NCBI RefSeq assembly: GCF_018732085.1
Contig: NZ_CP076103.1
Span: 6,014,001-6,078,000 of the forward strand
Direction of reading: 5' to 3'
From: Lysobacter capsici
GTDB taxonomy: Bacteria > Pseudomonadota > Gammaproteobacteria > Xanthomonadales > Xanthomonadaceae
Length of the DNA stretch: 64,000 nucleotides
The notes beneath the pieces were generated by a model, which was not told the origin of the DNA, made no database searches, and saw only the letters and a program-made list of their open reading frames with translations. Below, in pieces: positions 9,586-18,377 of the stretch; within the stretch, counting starts at the first letter, position 1; the number at the start of each line of letters is the position of its first letter. Both the position numbers and the translations under genes were made by a program.

Positions 9586-10536
9586 TCACTCCTTCGCCTC
9601 GGCCAGCACCGCGGCGAGCGTGCGCTCGGCCAGCAGCAGCTTGAAGCGGTTTTGCTCGGTAGGCTTGGCGCCGGCGAACAGCGCGCCGGTCACGGCCTTG
9701 GCGCCATTTGCGAGTTGCGCGTCGGCCGCGTCGCTGCGCCATGGCGCATACGCGACGCCACCGACCGCGACACGCCCGCTGCCGTCGTTCTGGACCACCG
9801 CGGCGATAGAGACCAGCGCGAACGCATACGACGCGCGGTCGCGCACCTTGCGGTAGATATGGGTTCCGCCAATCGGCTTGGGCAAGGTCACCGAGGTGAT
9901 CAACTCGCCGTGGCCCAGCACCGTGTCGAGATGGGGTGCATCCGCGGGGGCGCGATAGAACTGCGCAAGCGGGATGCTGCGTTCGCTGCCGTCGGCCTGC
10001 ACCGTCTGCACGGTCGCGTCCAGAGCGCGCATAGCGACGGCCATGTCGCCGGGATAGGTCGCGATGCAGTCCTTGCTGCCACCTATCACCGCCAGCTGCC
10101 GGCTGACCCCTTCCAACGCGGCGCAACCGCTGCCTGGGTTGCGCTTGTTGCAACGCTGGTTCGTATCGTAGAAATACGGGCAGCGCGTGCGCTGCAGCAG
10201 ATTGCCTCCGGTCGTGGCCTTGTTGCGCAACTGCCCGGACGCGCCGGCCACCACCGCGCGCGACACCAGCGCATAGTCGCGGCGAATGCGCGGATTGGCG
10301 GCCAGGTCGGTGTTGCGCACCAGCGCGCCGATCTTGAGGCCGCCTTCGGGGGTCGACTCGATCGTATCGAGCTTGAGCGCATTGACGTCGATCAGATGGC
10401 CGGGTGTCTCGACCTCCAGCTTCATCAGATCCAGCAGGTTGGTCCCACCGGCGATGAATCGTGCGCCCGGCGTTCGCGCCGCCGCCGCGGCCGCTTCGGC
10501 GGGCGAGGACGCGCGCTCATAGGTGAAGGCCTTCAT
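9586..10536 (-). CDS. paoB: FAD-binding subunit of aldehyde oxidoreductase (PaoB-like)
   Basis: 316-aa CO-dehydrogenase-type flavoprotein subunit. It shows the FAD motifs RFIAGGTNLLDLMKLEVE and ATTGGNLLQRTRC. The cysteines at about 119, 129 and 138 (RCPYFYDTNQRC, GSGC) match the extra [4Fe-4S] loop known from PaoB-type subunits. The ATG at 10536 overlaps the stop of the 2Fe-2S subunit gene (ATGA) and has GGGAGGT upstream, indicating translational coupling. A longer open frame reaches 10926 but runs through the neighbouring gene. Confidence 0.92.
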   Translation of the reverse strand: MKAFTYERASSPAEAAAAAARTPGARFIAGGTNLLDLMKLEVETPGHLIDVNALKLDTIESTPEGGLKIGALVRNTDLAANPRIRRDYALVSRAVVAGASGQLRNKATTGGNLLQRTRCPYFYDTNQRCNKRNPGSGCAALEGVSRQLAVIGGSKDCIATYPGDMAVAMRALDATVQTVQADGSERSIPLAQFYRAPADAPHLDTVLGHGELITSVTLPKPIGGTHIYRKVRDRASYAFALVSIAAVVQNDGSGRVAVGGVAYAPWRSDAADAQLANGAKAVTGALFAGAKPTEQNRFKLLLAERTLAAVLAEAKE

Positions 10537-11174
10537 GCGGACCTCCCGGCAACCTCGGTAATCGCGTCGACGATGTTGGAGTACGCACCGCAGCGGCAGA
10601 TGTTGCCGCTCATGCGCTCGCGGATCTCCTCGGCGCTCGGCTTTGGCCGTGCGGTCAGTTTCTCGCTGACCAGGCTTGGCACCCCGCTGTTGATTTCGCC
10701 CAGCATCGCCACCGCCGAGCAGATCTGGCCGGGCGTGCAATAGCCGCACTGGTAGCCATCGTGCTTGATGAAGGCCGCTTGCATCGGATGCAGTTTGTCC
10801 GGGGTGCCGAGGCCTTCGATGGTGGTGATGCGATCGCCCTCGTGCATCACCGCGAGGGTCAGGCAGGCATTGATGCGCCGGCCATCGACCATCACCGTGC
10901 ATGCGCCGCACTGCCCGTGATCGCAACCCTTCTTGGTGCCGGTCAGATGCAAATGCTCGCGAAGCGCATCCAGCAGGCTGGTACGCGTGTCGAGTTCGAG
11001 CGTCTCGGGTTTGCCGTTGACCTCGAATGCGACCTTCGTCATCACCGGTGACCGCCCCGGCTCGTCGGGCGCCTGCGCGAACGCCACTGAGGGTGCGGCG
11101 GCGGCGGCGGCCGATGCTGCGCCGGCTTTCAGCAATTCCCTTCGGGTGAGGGTGAGTTTAAGTAGGCTGTCCAC
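10533..11174 (-). CDS. paoA: 2Fe-2S subunit of aldehyde oxidoreductase with Tat signal (PaoA-like)
   Basis: 213-aa iron-sulfur subunit with two [2Fe-2S] sites: a plant-ferredoxin loop (GCDHGQCGACTV, then NAC) and a C-terminal helical domain (YQCGYCTPGQ, GNICRCGAY). A twin-arginine signal (TLTRRELLKAG followed by an Ala-rich stretch to AFA) would export the folded complex to the periplasm; the other two subunits lack leaders and would travel with it. The start is taken as GTG at 11174 because AGAAGGAG precedes it at good spacing. The upstream GTG at 11210 has no ribosome-binding site and would displace the Tat motif from the N-terminus. Confidence 0.9.
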   Translation of the reverse strand: MDSLLKLTLTRRELLKAGAASAAAAAAPSVAFAQAPDEPGRSPVMTKVAFEVNGKPETLELDTRTSLLDALREHLHLTGTKKGCDHGQCGACTVMVDGRRINACLTLAVMHEGDRITTIEGLGTPDKLHPMQAAFIKHDGYQCGYCTPGQICSAVAMLGEINSGVPSLVSEKLTARPKPSAEEIRERMSGNICRCGAYSNIVDAITEVAGRSA

Positions 11175-11310
11175 GTACGCGGCTCCTTCTCGGCTGGCGA
11201 TAGCTGGCACGACTTAAGCTAAGGGTAAATCAGTGCATGCAAGCCGCGCGTGATCCAGTGGGCACAGCCGAAACCAAGTGGCCGGTCTCGACAAGGGACG
11301 TCGGAGTAAC

Positions 11311-13560
11311 CTAAAGCGCGCGGCTAGGCGGCCCCTGAGTCGCGACAGCGCGCACCTGCTCGGGTTCCATGCTCATGAACTCCGTTAACGCCTGCGCGCT
11401 GGACTTTTTCCGAGCCTCGGCTACACCGGCCTCAACCCACACCCCGGCCGGATCGCCCTGCCTGCCTTCGCCGGCGTAAAGTCGATCTCGCTGCGGATGC
11501 GGTGCCACCCAGTCAACCTGTTTTATGCCTTTCTTGGCCGCCGCCAGCGCCAGGCATGCGGCCGAGGAAACGCATTCGCTTTCATTGAGCCCCACGGTCG
11601 GGGCATGGGGCTCCAGTCGTTCGAGACACTGCCCGTACAGCGCCATATAGGTGCGCCGACGCGATGCGTCCAAGACGGCTGCCGCCTGAGTGGAGGCTGC
11701 GTCCGATGCACTCAGTGCGGTATCCGAGCGAGCGATTTTGGCCCGATCGAACGAGTCGTCCGTCCCCGTATCAATTCGCCGTTTCCCCGATCTGACGTTG
11801 CCACCGTCGACGAGAAAGACGTCGCTTGCTGGCCGTGCTTCGTCCGAAGGGGCTGGGGGTGCAGTCAGTGGCGCCACCGGTACGTGCGGGCGCCCTTCCT
11901 GCGATGCCACTACAGAAGCGCCGGATGCAGCGTTATCCGAACTGGTGATGCGAGCGGGTGACGTGTCATTGGCGCGCTGACTGGGAAAGGTAAAGTCCAC
12001 GGCGGCCGGAGCGGCAACAGCACTTCCTCCCCATGGATCCGGTATCGCTGCCCGGTACCCGCCGACCGCGTCCATGGCGCCGGTTGCATACGCTCGACGG
12101 ATATCACCGCTGGATGAGGTGGCGCGTTCGCCCATACCAGGCGGATCAAGCCATGCTCCCCATATAGGCGGACCCGCCACCCGGCTCGTAGCATCCCTCG
12201 CTCCCGCGACCCCACCTGTGTTTTCCGGGGCGACGGCGGAGGCGACAGCGGCCGATCCTAGTCCCAGCCCCGACGGCGGACGCAGGACAGTTGCACGGTC
12301 CGGATCATCTGCAGCAGATCCGGACGGGAAGGATCGAGGCACGCCGGATAGACCGTTGGATCGAGGGTCGGCGAGGGGCAATCCGGGTGTCAGGGAGGCG
12401 GGTCTGGCCACCGCAGGGCCATCGCCGGTCAGACTCGGCCTGGGTGCTGCATTGAGGTTGACGATATGAAGCTGACTGTCCGCCCCGTCTTCTCCCCTCA
12501 ATCCCTGGATGATCGTCTCGTGCGTCAACCCGAGCCTTTGGAAGTCCAAGCTCACCGTGTGCTTGCCGTGGCGCTCCAACTTCTCGATTGCTTGGACAGC
12601 GCAACGGTGGGGATAGTCCATTTCCCCCGCGCCTGTCCCGTGGGCGGCGATAGGTGGGTCGAAAAACAGCCGTCCCATCACCGCGATGTTGTGCTCAGTG
12701 ACCGCGATGCGACGATCCGGGGTCATCAGCCGGGTAAGCTCCGGTGTCAGTCCTAGTGTGCCGTCGGGACGATACTCGACGTAGCTTTCCATACAGTCTT
12801 TGCCATAAGCGACCAGACTCGCTTCCGTCAGAGGTCTAGGCTGTGTTTTCTCGGCGAGATCAATGAACGCACCCCATGCCGCGATCTCGGCCAGAGCTTC
12901 ATCGCGTCGGGCGATGGCAAGATAGGTGCCTACAAACGCCGTGTCGTCGCTTGCGTCGTTTCCTACGCCGCGCAGAGCCTGATTTACCCTGTGGGTGTTC
13001 ACGGGTGAGTTCACGGCGTGCTGCAGTTCATGGGCCAGAACCGCCGCGCCGGCTCCACTGGTGTTCGGATCAGCGGCCATGATGGATTCGGAGATCACCA
13101 CCGCCTTCCAGTCCTTGTCGAATAGACCGACGTCTCGCCCAGACCCCTCGCTGCAGTCGAGCCCCGCCACCAGATCGTCGCGGCGAATTATTCGGCTTTG
13201 ACCTTGAATCGTCGGGCTATTGTTCACAATGACACGGAAATTTTCTTCCATCTCGGCAGTGGCGGTTCCGAGAGGAAAGCCAAAATCGAAATTGGGAGCG
13301 GCATGCAGAATACCGCCGCCAGCCACGGCAGGTGCGGCGTCCACCGCCATGGCGGGAGCAACGACGACAGCGGCATGAGGGGCCGCGCCTGGAATGGGAT
13401 CAGGATCATCGAGGCCGCGCGCTTCACGATCACCATCTTCGAGATCCTGCGCTTTGAAGTCGAGATCGGAAGGCGGCAAGCCGGGCATGTGCGGTCCCTG
13501 ACGTGATGGCCGATCGCGGCCCTTGTTGGAAGTACGTACTGACCGGCGAAGGTCGGACAC
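11311..13560 (-). CDS. Candidate T4SS effector: HELQH metallopeptidase-like protein with XVIPCD-like C-terminus
   Basis: 749-aa protein (725 if it starts at the ATG at 13488 rather than the GTG at 13560). About residues 105-190 carry AAVLAHELQHAVN, a zinc-protease HExxH motif (His177, Glu178, His181) in a setting like M91-type effector peptidases. Residues about 370-630 are low-complexity, Pro/Ala/Ser-rich. The last about 114 residues (YMALYGQCLERL, ACLALAAAKKGIKQVDWVA, RLYAGEGRQGDPA, SSAQALTEF) resemble the XVIPCD recruitment domain of Xanthomonas-type T4SS effectors: an LY start, an LAL-A-G helix, a VD-V strand, a GDPA turn and a polar Ser/Gln-rich end. No signal peptide is seen. No obvious immunity lipoprotein gene is adjacent. 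The function is inferred from motifs only. Confidence 0.65.
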   Translation of the reverse strand: MSDLRRSVRTSNKGRDRPSRQGPHMPGLPPSDLDFKAQDLEDGDREARGLDDPDPIPGAAPHAAVVVAPAMAVDAAPAVAGGGILHAAPNFDFGFPLGTATAEMEENFRVIVNNSPTIQGQSRIIRRDDLVAGLDCSEGSGRDVGLFDKDWKAVVISESIMAADPNTSGAGAAVLAHELQHAVNSPVNTHRVNQALRGVGNDASDDTAFVGTYLAIARRDEALAEIAAWGAFIDLAEKTQPRPLTEASLVAYGKDCMESYVEYRPDGTLGLTPELTRLMTPDRRIAVTEHNIAVMGRLFFDPPIAAHGTGAGEMDYPHRCAVQAIEKLERHGKHTVSLDFQRLGLTHETIIQGLRGEDGADSQLHIVNLNAAPRPSLTGDGPAVARPASLTPGLPLADPRSNGLSGVPRSFPSGSAADDPDRATVLRPPSGLGLGSAAVASAVAPENTGGVAGARDATSRVAGPPIWGAWLDPPGMGERATSSSGDIRRAYATGAMDAVGGYRAAIPDPWGGSAVAAPAAVDFTFPSQRANDTSPARITSSDNAASGASVVASQEGRPHVPVAPLTAPPAPSDEARPASDVFLVDGGNVRSGKRRIDTGTDDSFDRAKIARSDTALSASDAASTQAAAVLDASRRRTYMALYGQCLERLEPHAPTVGLNESECVSSAACLALAAAKKGIKQVDWVAPHPQRDRLYAGEGRQGDPAGVWVEAGVAEARKKSSAQALTEFMSMEPEQVRAVATQGPPSRAL

Positions 13561-13853
13561 CCTCGTGATGGGAATGGTCTATCTGAGACGTTCTGCGGCG
13601 TGCGCAGGAGACGTTCGTCACTCAACGCCTTTTGAACGCCGCCGCGCAGTAAGCTCGAAGGCGGCTGCGGTGGATGGTCGCCTCTGCCAACGATCGCATC
13701 GCGCAGGCAGGTCGGCCGTCCGGGGGCTAGTGACTGATTAAGAGCCGGGGGAAAGAGGCCGGCCGCCCGTCGGAGAAGGGTTTCGTTTCTCAGTTGGTGC
13801 GACGGCCGATTGCTGGGATCGGATCACTCCCCCGCTGCCCGGTATGCGCGCCC

Positions 13854-14534
13854 ATGAACCCGCTTTTGACGTCGTTGATCCAGCAAGTTCCCGAGCTGCT
13901 GCCGATTGCGTTGATGATCGTCATTCCGATCATGGTCATTTTCGGATGGCTGCGGTATCGCACAGGCCGAATGCGGCTGGATTTGCAGGCTACGGCGCGC
14001 CTCTACAAGAAGGTGGCCAACGAGCCGTTGGGCGACCAGATGTCCGCGGCCAAGGCGTTCGGCTTCATCATGCATCCGCGCGTGCTCAAGATTGCACGCG
14101 AGCGCGACGACCCATTGGCGTTCATCAACAGCTACAAGCGAGCGCGTCGCTACGTGCGCTATGAACAAGGCCGGATCGTGTCTTGGAACACATCCGCACC
14201 GCTGTCGTTCAAAACCCAGGCCATGAGCTTGGCATGGGGATCGATCGGGTTGCTGCTCCTGCCCTGGTTGACTTTGGTGGCGCATCCTTGGTTGCCGCTC
14301 TCTCACGATGCTCAGATCGCCATCGTCTTGTTCCAGATACTGATGTGGTTTGCGACGCCTGCCGCGATGGGTGTGGCGGATAACTTGATGCACGCGTACT
14401 GGCTGACGGAGAGGTTTAACGAGCGCTATCCGCCCGCAGGCCCTGAGCCGGTTGTTTCGATTGCATCGACCAAGCGATCCACGAGATCTCAGGTGAAGCA
14501 GAACGAGAAGTCCCCGCACTCGAGGATTGAGTGA
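13854..14534 (+). CDS. Hypothetical membrane protein
   Basis: 226-aa protein of unknown function. One hydrophobic segment lies near the N-terminus (about residues 13-31, LLPIALMIVIPIMVIFGW) and two more near the middle (SLAWGSIGLLLLPWLTLV and IAIVLFQILMWFATPAAM). A basic cytosolic stretch lies between them and a Lys/Arg/Ser-rich tail follows. The frame is open from 13794, but the ATG at 13854 places the first membrane segment near the start. It is divergent from the candidate T4SS effector gene. I do not recognise the family. Confidence 0.65.
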   Translation: MNPLLTSLIQQVPELLPIALMIVIPIMVIFGWLRYRTGRMRLDLQATARLYKKVANEPLGDQMSAAKAFGFIMHPRVLKIARERDDPLAFINSYKRARRYVRYEQGRIVSWNTSAPLSFKTQAMSLAWGSIGLLLLPWLTLVAHPWLPLSHDAQIAIVLFQILMWFATPAAMGVADNLMHAYWLTERFNERYPPAGPEPVVSIASTKRSTRSQVKQNEKSPHSRIE

Positions 14535-14758
14535 CGCGAACTTTCCGTGAACGCCTACCACGGTGCTTGGTTGGTGGGCGGGTGGTCTTCGGCGCCCGCC
14601 AGTATTGCGAATACGAGAACGCGGACCTGTGCGTGCGACCGCCATCGGTCGCAGTCAACGCGGATCTGGCTTTTTCTGCAGGTTCGTATCGCGGCGGCAC
14701 GCCTGCGAATACTCTCAGCCATGTCGATGAGGAATGCGTAACGGCCACCGGCTCCCGA

Positions 14759-15370
14759 TCACGATGAGCGCGTCGGGGGATCGGCCGCATGCGCCAGCTC
14801 CGACAAGGCTTCGCACGCGATCATCTGCCCTCCGGGACCCCATGTCAGTCCGTTTTCGGCGGGAGTAATCAGATAGTTGATAAGTGACTTGGGTTCACTG
14901 ACATCCATGTCGTCGTCTTCCTCTGGCCCGGCACTCACGTCGCAACCGCTCCATTCGGAATATTGGGCGGAGCTGATGCAGTTGTCCTTGAGCCAACCCG
15001 CCAACAGTTCGACGGTGCGTGTGGGCTGGGGCTCCGAGAACACCAGAACGCCATAGCGGTACTTCTGTTCGGTCGCGCCGGGGATCGCCGCCTGGGTCAT
15101 GGCTAGCGCGTGGTCGAGCTTTGCCCGGTAGCCGTCCGGACCGTCCCAGGTGTTCAGGCCCGGCGGGGTACCCGTTCCGTCAGTGCACGCGGAAAAGACA
15201 TGGGCCAGGGCGATCTGGCCGCTCTCCCAGCTCACCGCAAGGCCGACGCAACCGCTCAGGCCGCGGGTGGCGAGATGGCCGATCTCCGTCACCGGTGGCG
15301 GTCCCGGCCACTGCTGCGCCTCGCGGCCGTTGATGGCGATCCACTGGTCTAAACCAACCATGATCCACAT
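14759..15370 (-). CDS. Hypothetical protein
   Basis: 203-aa soluble protein that I do not recognise. It starts MWIMVGLDQWIAINGREAQQ, has an acidic patch (EEDDDMD) near residue 160, and no signal peptide or membrane segment. The frame extends upstream to 15514, but that part is basic and unlike coding sequence, so the ATG at 15370 is preferred. The ribosome-binding site is weak. It stands alone between a membrane-protein gene and a divergent secreted-protein gene. Confidence 0.6.
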   Translation of the reverse strand: MWIMVGLDQWIAINGREAQQWPGPPPVTEIGHLATRGLSGCVGLAVSWESGQIALAHVFSACTDGTGTPPGLNTWDGPDGYRAKLDHALAMTQAAIPGATEQKYRYGVLVFSEPQPTRTVELLAGWLKDNCISSAQYSEWSGCDVSAGPEEDDDMDVSEPKSLINYLITPAENGLTWGPGGQMIACEALSELAHAADPPTRSS

Positions 15371-15702
15371 ACGAACCCCGCGCCTTTGACATGTCGGGAA
15401 GAACGTCGCGGGGGCGAAGACGTGAATCGACCGCGCGCACGAACGATTGGGCCGCGTTCGTTGCATCAGCGCTTTTGCAAAGGAAATTTTGTAGAGGAGC
15501 TTCGAACAGGTCACGACCGGTGCGGAGAATGACTGGTGCGCGCACCGGCCAGGCGTGCGTCATGCCCGGTTCCGATATGTAAATTTTTTGTAAATACCGG
15601 CCGGGCAGGCCGTTGACTGCCGCCCGTGTCGCACCCCTAATCGCTGCAGTTGCGGCCGCAACGTGTCGAGTCACTCATCCAATCCAACAAAAGGAATTCG
15701 TC

Positions 15703-15957
15703 ATGAAACAAGTCACGAAGACGCTGTTGACGCTCGTTCTGGTTGCCGCATCCGCCTTCACCATCGGCAGCGCGTTGGCCCGTCCGCCCGGTGGCGGCCC
15801 ACTGCCGCCACAGCCGCCGCAGCCGCCCATCGGCGTGGAGCACGACGTGTGGACGTGCTACTACCAATACGAGATTGTCCAGTTTGAAACGCTCTGCCCC
15901 TCCGTGTACAACGGGAAAATACTCTTGGATGCGTTTTACGGACCTCCGAGGATCTGA
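15703..15957 (+). CDS. Small secreted Pro-rich protein
   Basis: 84-aa protein with a clear signal peptide (MKQVTKTLLTLVLVAASAFT then IGSALA) and probable cleavage before RPPGGG. A Pro-rich linker with repeated PPQP follows, then a short mature region with two Cys (VWTCYYQYE, TLCPSVYN). AAGGA precedes the ATG at good spacing. The strong terminator at 16077 ends its transcript. I recognise no family; it could be a small extracytoplasmic protein. Confidence 0.72.
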   Translation: MKQVTKTLLTLVLVAASAFTIGSALARPPGGGPLPPQPPQPPIGVEHDVWTCYYQYEIVQFETLCPSVYNGKILLDAFYGPPRI

Positions 15958-16076
15958 GAAAGGCTGAAAGCCGCGCCAGGGACGGCGCACGTGCGCAACG
16001 GCATGCGATCGCGCCGGATTCCGCACGCGAGGAACGGGCACCGCCCGGGAAGAGCGGGCACTACCCGCGTTTTGCG

Positions 16077-16112
16077 CCCGGACGACTCCCTTGGAGTCGT
16101 CCGGGTTTTCTT
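16077..16112 (+). terminator. Strong intrinsic terminator
   Basis: A perfect 13-bp stem (CCCGGACGACTCC at 16077-16089 with GGAGTCGTCCGGG at 16093-16105) closes a 3-nt loop and is followed by TTTTCTT. This is a textbook rho-independent terminator, 120 bp after the stop of the small secreted protein. Confidence 0.9.
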
Positions 16113-16230
16113 CGATGGCATTCGATGCGGCGCGCTATTCCCCCAGCAGTTCGATCGCCATCACGATCGCGTCCTCGCGTTCCTGCTTCGCCGGGTGATA
16201 ACGCGGGCACCGGCCGACACGCGACTCCCA

Positions 16231-16297
16231 GGGCCAACCCGCATCAGCCGGTTTAGACCGGTTTAAGCCGGTCTAAACCCGTCAAGAGCGTTGGCCC
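16231..16297. repeat. Nested inverted repeats (long hairpin)
   Basis: A perfect 12-bp inverted repeat, GGTTTAGACCGG (16250-16261) and CCGGTCTAAACC (16268-16279) with a 6-nt spacer, lies inside a second pair, GGGCCAAC (16231-16238) and GTTGGCCC (16290-16297). The region is non-coding. It may form a stable RNA hairpin or mark a mobile repeat. Confidence 0.7.
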
Positions 16298-16345
16298 GCG
16301 CGTGCTCTGGGCGCGCCAAACTTCCCGTTCCAACTTTTCCTACGT

Positions 16346-16490
16346 CTCGTCGCAACGACGAGCAGGCCTTATTTCCCAGGCTTTTTGGCGTTTTCCATTG
16401 GTCGGCGGGTTCTCCATGGAGGGCCTGTCTGGCGATTTTTCGCCGCTCTCCGGGCCGGTTTCTCCGGACCTGTGGTCGGCCGACCAATGG
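16346..16490. repeat. Multi-stem structured element
   Basis: A small hairpin (CTCGTCG, loop CAA, CGACGAG at 16346-16362) precedes a 12-bp perfect inverted repeat, CCATTGGTCGGC (16395-16406) and GCCGACCAATGG (16479-16490), that encloses 72 bases. The enclosed part has its own palindromes (TCCATGGA; GGCG-ATTTTT-CGCC). The layout resembles a cloverleaf RNA or a MITE-like unit. Short overlapping frames exist on both strands but look like consequences of the symmetry. The rest of 16113-16698 shows no gene. Confidence 0.6.
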
Positions 16491-16698
16491 ACGCCTACAT
16501 GCATCAGCGCCTTAGCAATGGTCTGAGTCAACAGTTTTCTGACGTTCTGGTTTCACAACGTCATCAAGCCAATGGATCCGATCACTGCCCCGCCCAAGAG
16601 TACGAAGGCCTTCAAAGCACCATCGGCGTCTCCCAGGCGAAACGGATAGTGCAGGGTATCGATCCGCCAATTGCGCTGATTCCTGGATACGATCGGTC

Positions 16699-17211
16699 AT
16701 GGACTCAGAGCCGAACATTGCCTTCCCGGATCGGGTGACCAAGCGCATAGAGATTGCATCGCCGCCGACGATGGTGTGGCGTGCATTGACCGATCCTGCT
16801 CGGGCCGTGCGCTGGATGTCCGACGAACCGCTGGAATTGGATACCGATTGGGCGGTCGGTGGCCCTATCGTGCTGCGCGGTGTTCTGCATGGTCGGCTGC
16901 GTTTTAAAAACAGCGGCCGGATTCAAGCCTTCGAGCCTGCGCGCGTACTTGAGTACACGCACTGGAGCTCGCTGTCGCGGCGCGTACTTCCCGACGTCCC
17001 AGAAAACCACGTCGTCATTCGGTTGGAGCTGCACGGAACGCAAACGGGAACGGATGTCGAGCTTACGTTGAGCCGACTGGGGAATTATGCCGTGTATGGG
17101 CATATCAACTACTACTGGGAAATTGCGCTGGCGGCGTTGAAGCGGCTGTGCGAATCCGAGCTGGCAGAGGCGCCGGTTACCTGGCGCTGCACGTCAAAAC
17201 ATTCGGAATGA
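16699..17211 (+). CDS. SRPBCC (AHSA1-like) domain protein
   Basis: 170-aa helix-grip-fold protein of the activator-of-Hsp90-like/START group. It begins with the typical beta strand KRIEIASPPTMVWRALTDPARAVRWM, followed by GGPIVLRGVLHGRLRFKNSGRI and the strand VLEYTHWSS. Such proteins bind hydrophobic ligands or act as stress-related accessory factors; the ligand here is unknown. It is a single gene, with nested hairpins upstream and a REP-like repeat downstream. Confidence 0.8.
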   Translation: MDSEPNIAFPDRVTKRIEIASPPTMVWRALTDPARAVRWMSDEPLELDTDWAVGGPIVLRGVLHGRLRFKNSGRIQAFEPARVLEYTHWSSLSRRVLPDVPENHVVIRLELHGTQTGTDVELTLSRLGNYAVYGHINYYWEIALAALKRLCESELAEAPVTWRCTSKHSE

Positions 17212-17285
17212 AACAAATATGGCCCAGGATGGTCTTCAAACATCCCGACACTCGATCGTCGTCACTAACGATCGACCTATGTGCC

Positions 17286-17305
17286 GAAGCCGCTTCGCGG
17301 CTCGG
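17286..17305 (+). repeat. REP-like palindrome, copy 1
   Basis: GAAGCCGCTTCGCGGCTCGG, with AGCCGC and GCGGCT arms around TTC. It lies in the gap after the SRPBCC gene; no gene is seen in 17212-17495. Confidence 0.7.
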
Positions 17306-17495
17306 TCGAATTCGGGCGTTCGGTCATATCGGAGAAGTCCATTTCGTCAACCGGGCCCGGAGCCCTTGATATCCCCCATATGGATGCATTGGCGGTGGGA
17401 TCGCCAAGGAGTGGCGCCACCCCGGTACATCCGTTGGCAACAGGCAGATTCTTCGGTCAGTCGCCTGCATGTACGCGCCAAGCAAAGGCCGGGCC

Positions 17496-17786
17496 TCATC
17501 GCCGTTCGGTCATCCGCACGAGCAAGTTGAATGCGCTGCTTTGGGTGGCTTCGATCGTGCCGCCGATGCTCTCCCAACCGATTCGCCACGCCTCGTCGTA
17601 AATGTCCGCGTCGGCGTCCACGGTCTCCTCGGCGATTTGGCGCGCTTTCCGCCACGCCTTTTCAAACTGGGACTCGGTCTGAGCCTGCGAAAAGGCAATG
17701 CCGGCGCGCTCCAGCGCAGGCACGACCATCGCTTCGACCCTGGGCACGAGGCTCTCATGCACCGCAAGCAGGATGCGCCCATGCAT
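17496..17786 (-). CDS. Hypothetical protein
   Basis: 96-aa acidic, mostly helical protein (AFSQAQTESQFEKAWRKARQ, DADADIYDEAWRIGWESI). It has no signal peptide or membrane segment. Its ATG directly follows the TAG stop of the upstream 196-aa gene, so the two form a tight operon. I do not recognise the family. The close coupling of a larger and a smaller unknown protein would also fit a toxin-immunity pair, but there is no motif evidence for that. Confidence 0.6.
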   Translation of the reverse strand: MHGRILLAVHESLVPRVEAMVVPALERAGIAFSQAQTESQFEKAWRKARQIAEETVDADADIYDEAWRIGWESIGGTIEATQSSAFNLLVRMTERR

Positions 17787-18377
17787 CTAACTGCTGGCTA
17801 CGGACAGTGCGGCGGAAAACAAAACCTCCCACTCCTCGGCCAGGACCGCGTCGGTCGCGATCGCCGCGACGGCGGCTGAGCCGGCGCTGTCGCCTTGCGC
17901 GGTGGGTTTGATGGCGTGAGACACGGCGACACCCAACATCGAGGCTTGTTCGCTCGCCACCGCATTGAAGGTGTTGCCGCCGGCGCATGACGTTCTTTCG
18001 AAATAAGCATCGGGCAACACGCTCGTCGCGGCGGAGATGGGGCCCAGGTCGGAACGCATGCGTAGATCGAACGGGTCGTCGCCCAGCGACGGCGCCGATA
18101 AGTTTCTCAGCGATCGTGCATGTTCGGCCAGCTCTGACCTTCCGTCGGCGTCCAGCCAAATCGGCGCGTAGTCGCGCACCAGCCAGTCCATCGCAAGCAT
18201 GCGCCGAGCCGCCTGCGAGGCGGCGGACGATCGCGAGTCGCGAACCACCGGCGCAAGAGGCTGCAACCAATGACGGCTCTGGTCATCGGGCATGGACGCG
18301 GCCCAAGCCTCCAGGAACGCGGCGATCACGGGGCAGGCGCCATAGCCGGGATCGTTCCAGTATCGATGCATATCCAC
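17787..18377 (-). CDS. Hypothetical protein
   Basis: 196-aa protein of unknown function (start MDMHRYWNDPGYGACPVIAA). It has Ala-rich helical stretches and a Trp-rich N-terminal half (FLEAWAASMPDDQSRHWLQP, MDWLVRDYAPIWLDADGR). No signal peptide is seen, and no catalytic motif is recognisable. Its stop abuts the start of the 96-aa gene downstream. The first codons lie 17 bp from where weaker frames begin on the other strand; the start at 18377 is the only ATG that gives a balanced N-terminus. Confidence 0.6.
   Translation of the reverse strand: MDMHRYWNDPGYGACPVIAAFLEAWAASMPDDQSRHWLQPLAPVVRDSRSSAASQAARRMLAMDWLVRDYAPIWLDADGRSELAEHARSLRNLSAPSLGDDPFDLRMRSDLGPISAATSVLPDAYFERTSCAGGNTFNAVASEQASMLGVAVSHAIKPTAQGDSAGSAAVAAIATDAVLAEEWEVLFSAALSVASS

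Noticed and set aside
16302..16738. Several 60-120 aa frames over the hairpin island
   Set aside because: They read through inverted repeats on both strands with no start signals, so the symmetry explains them.
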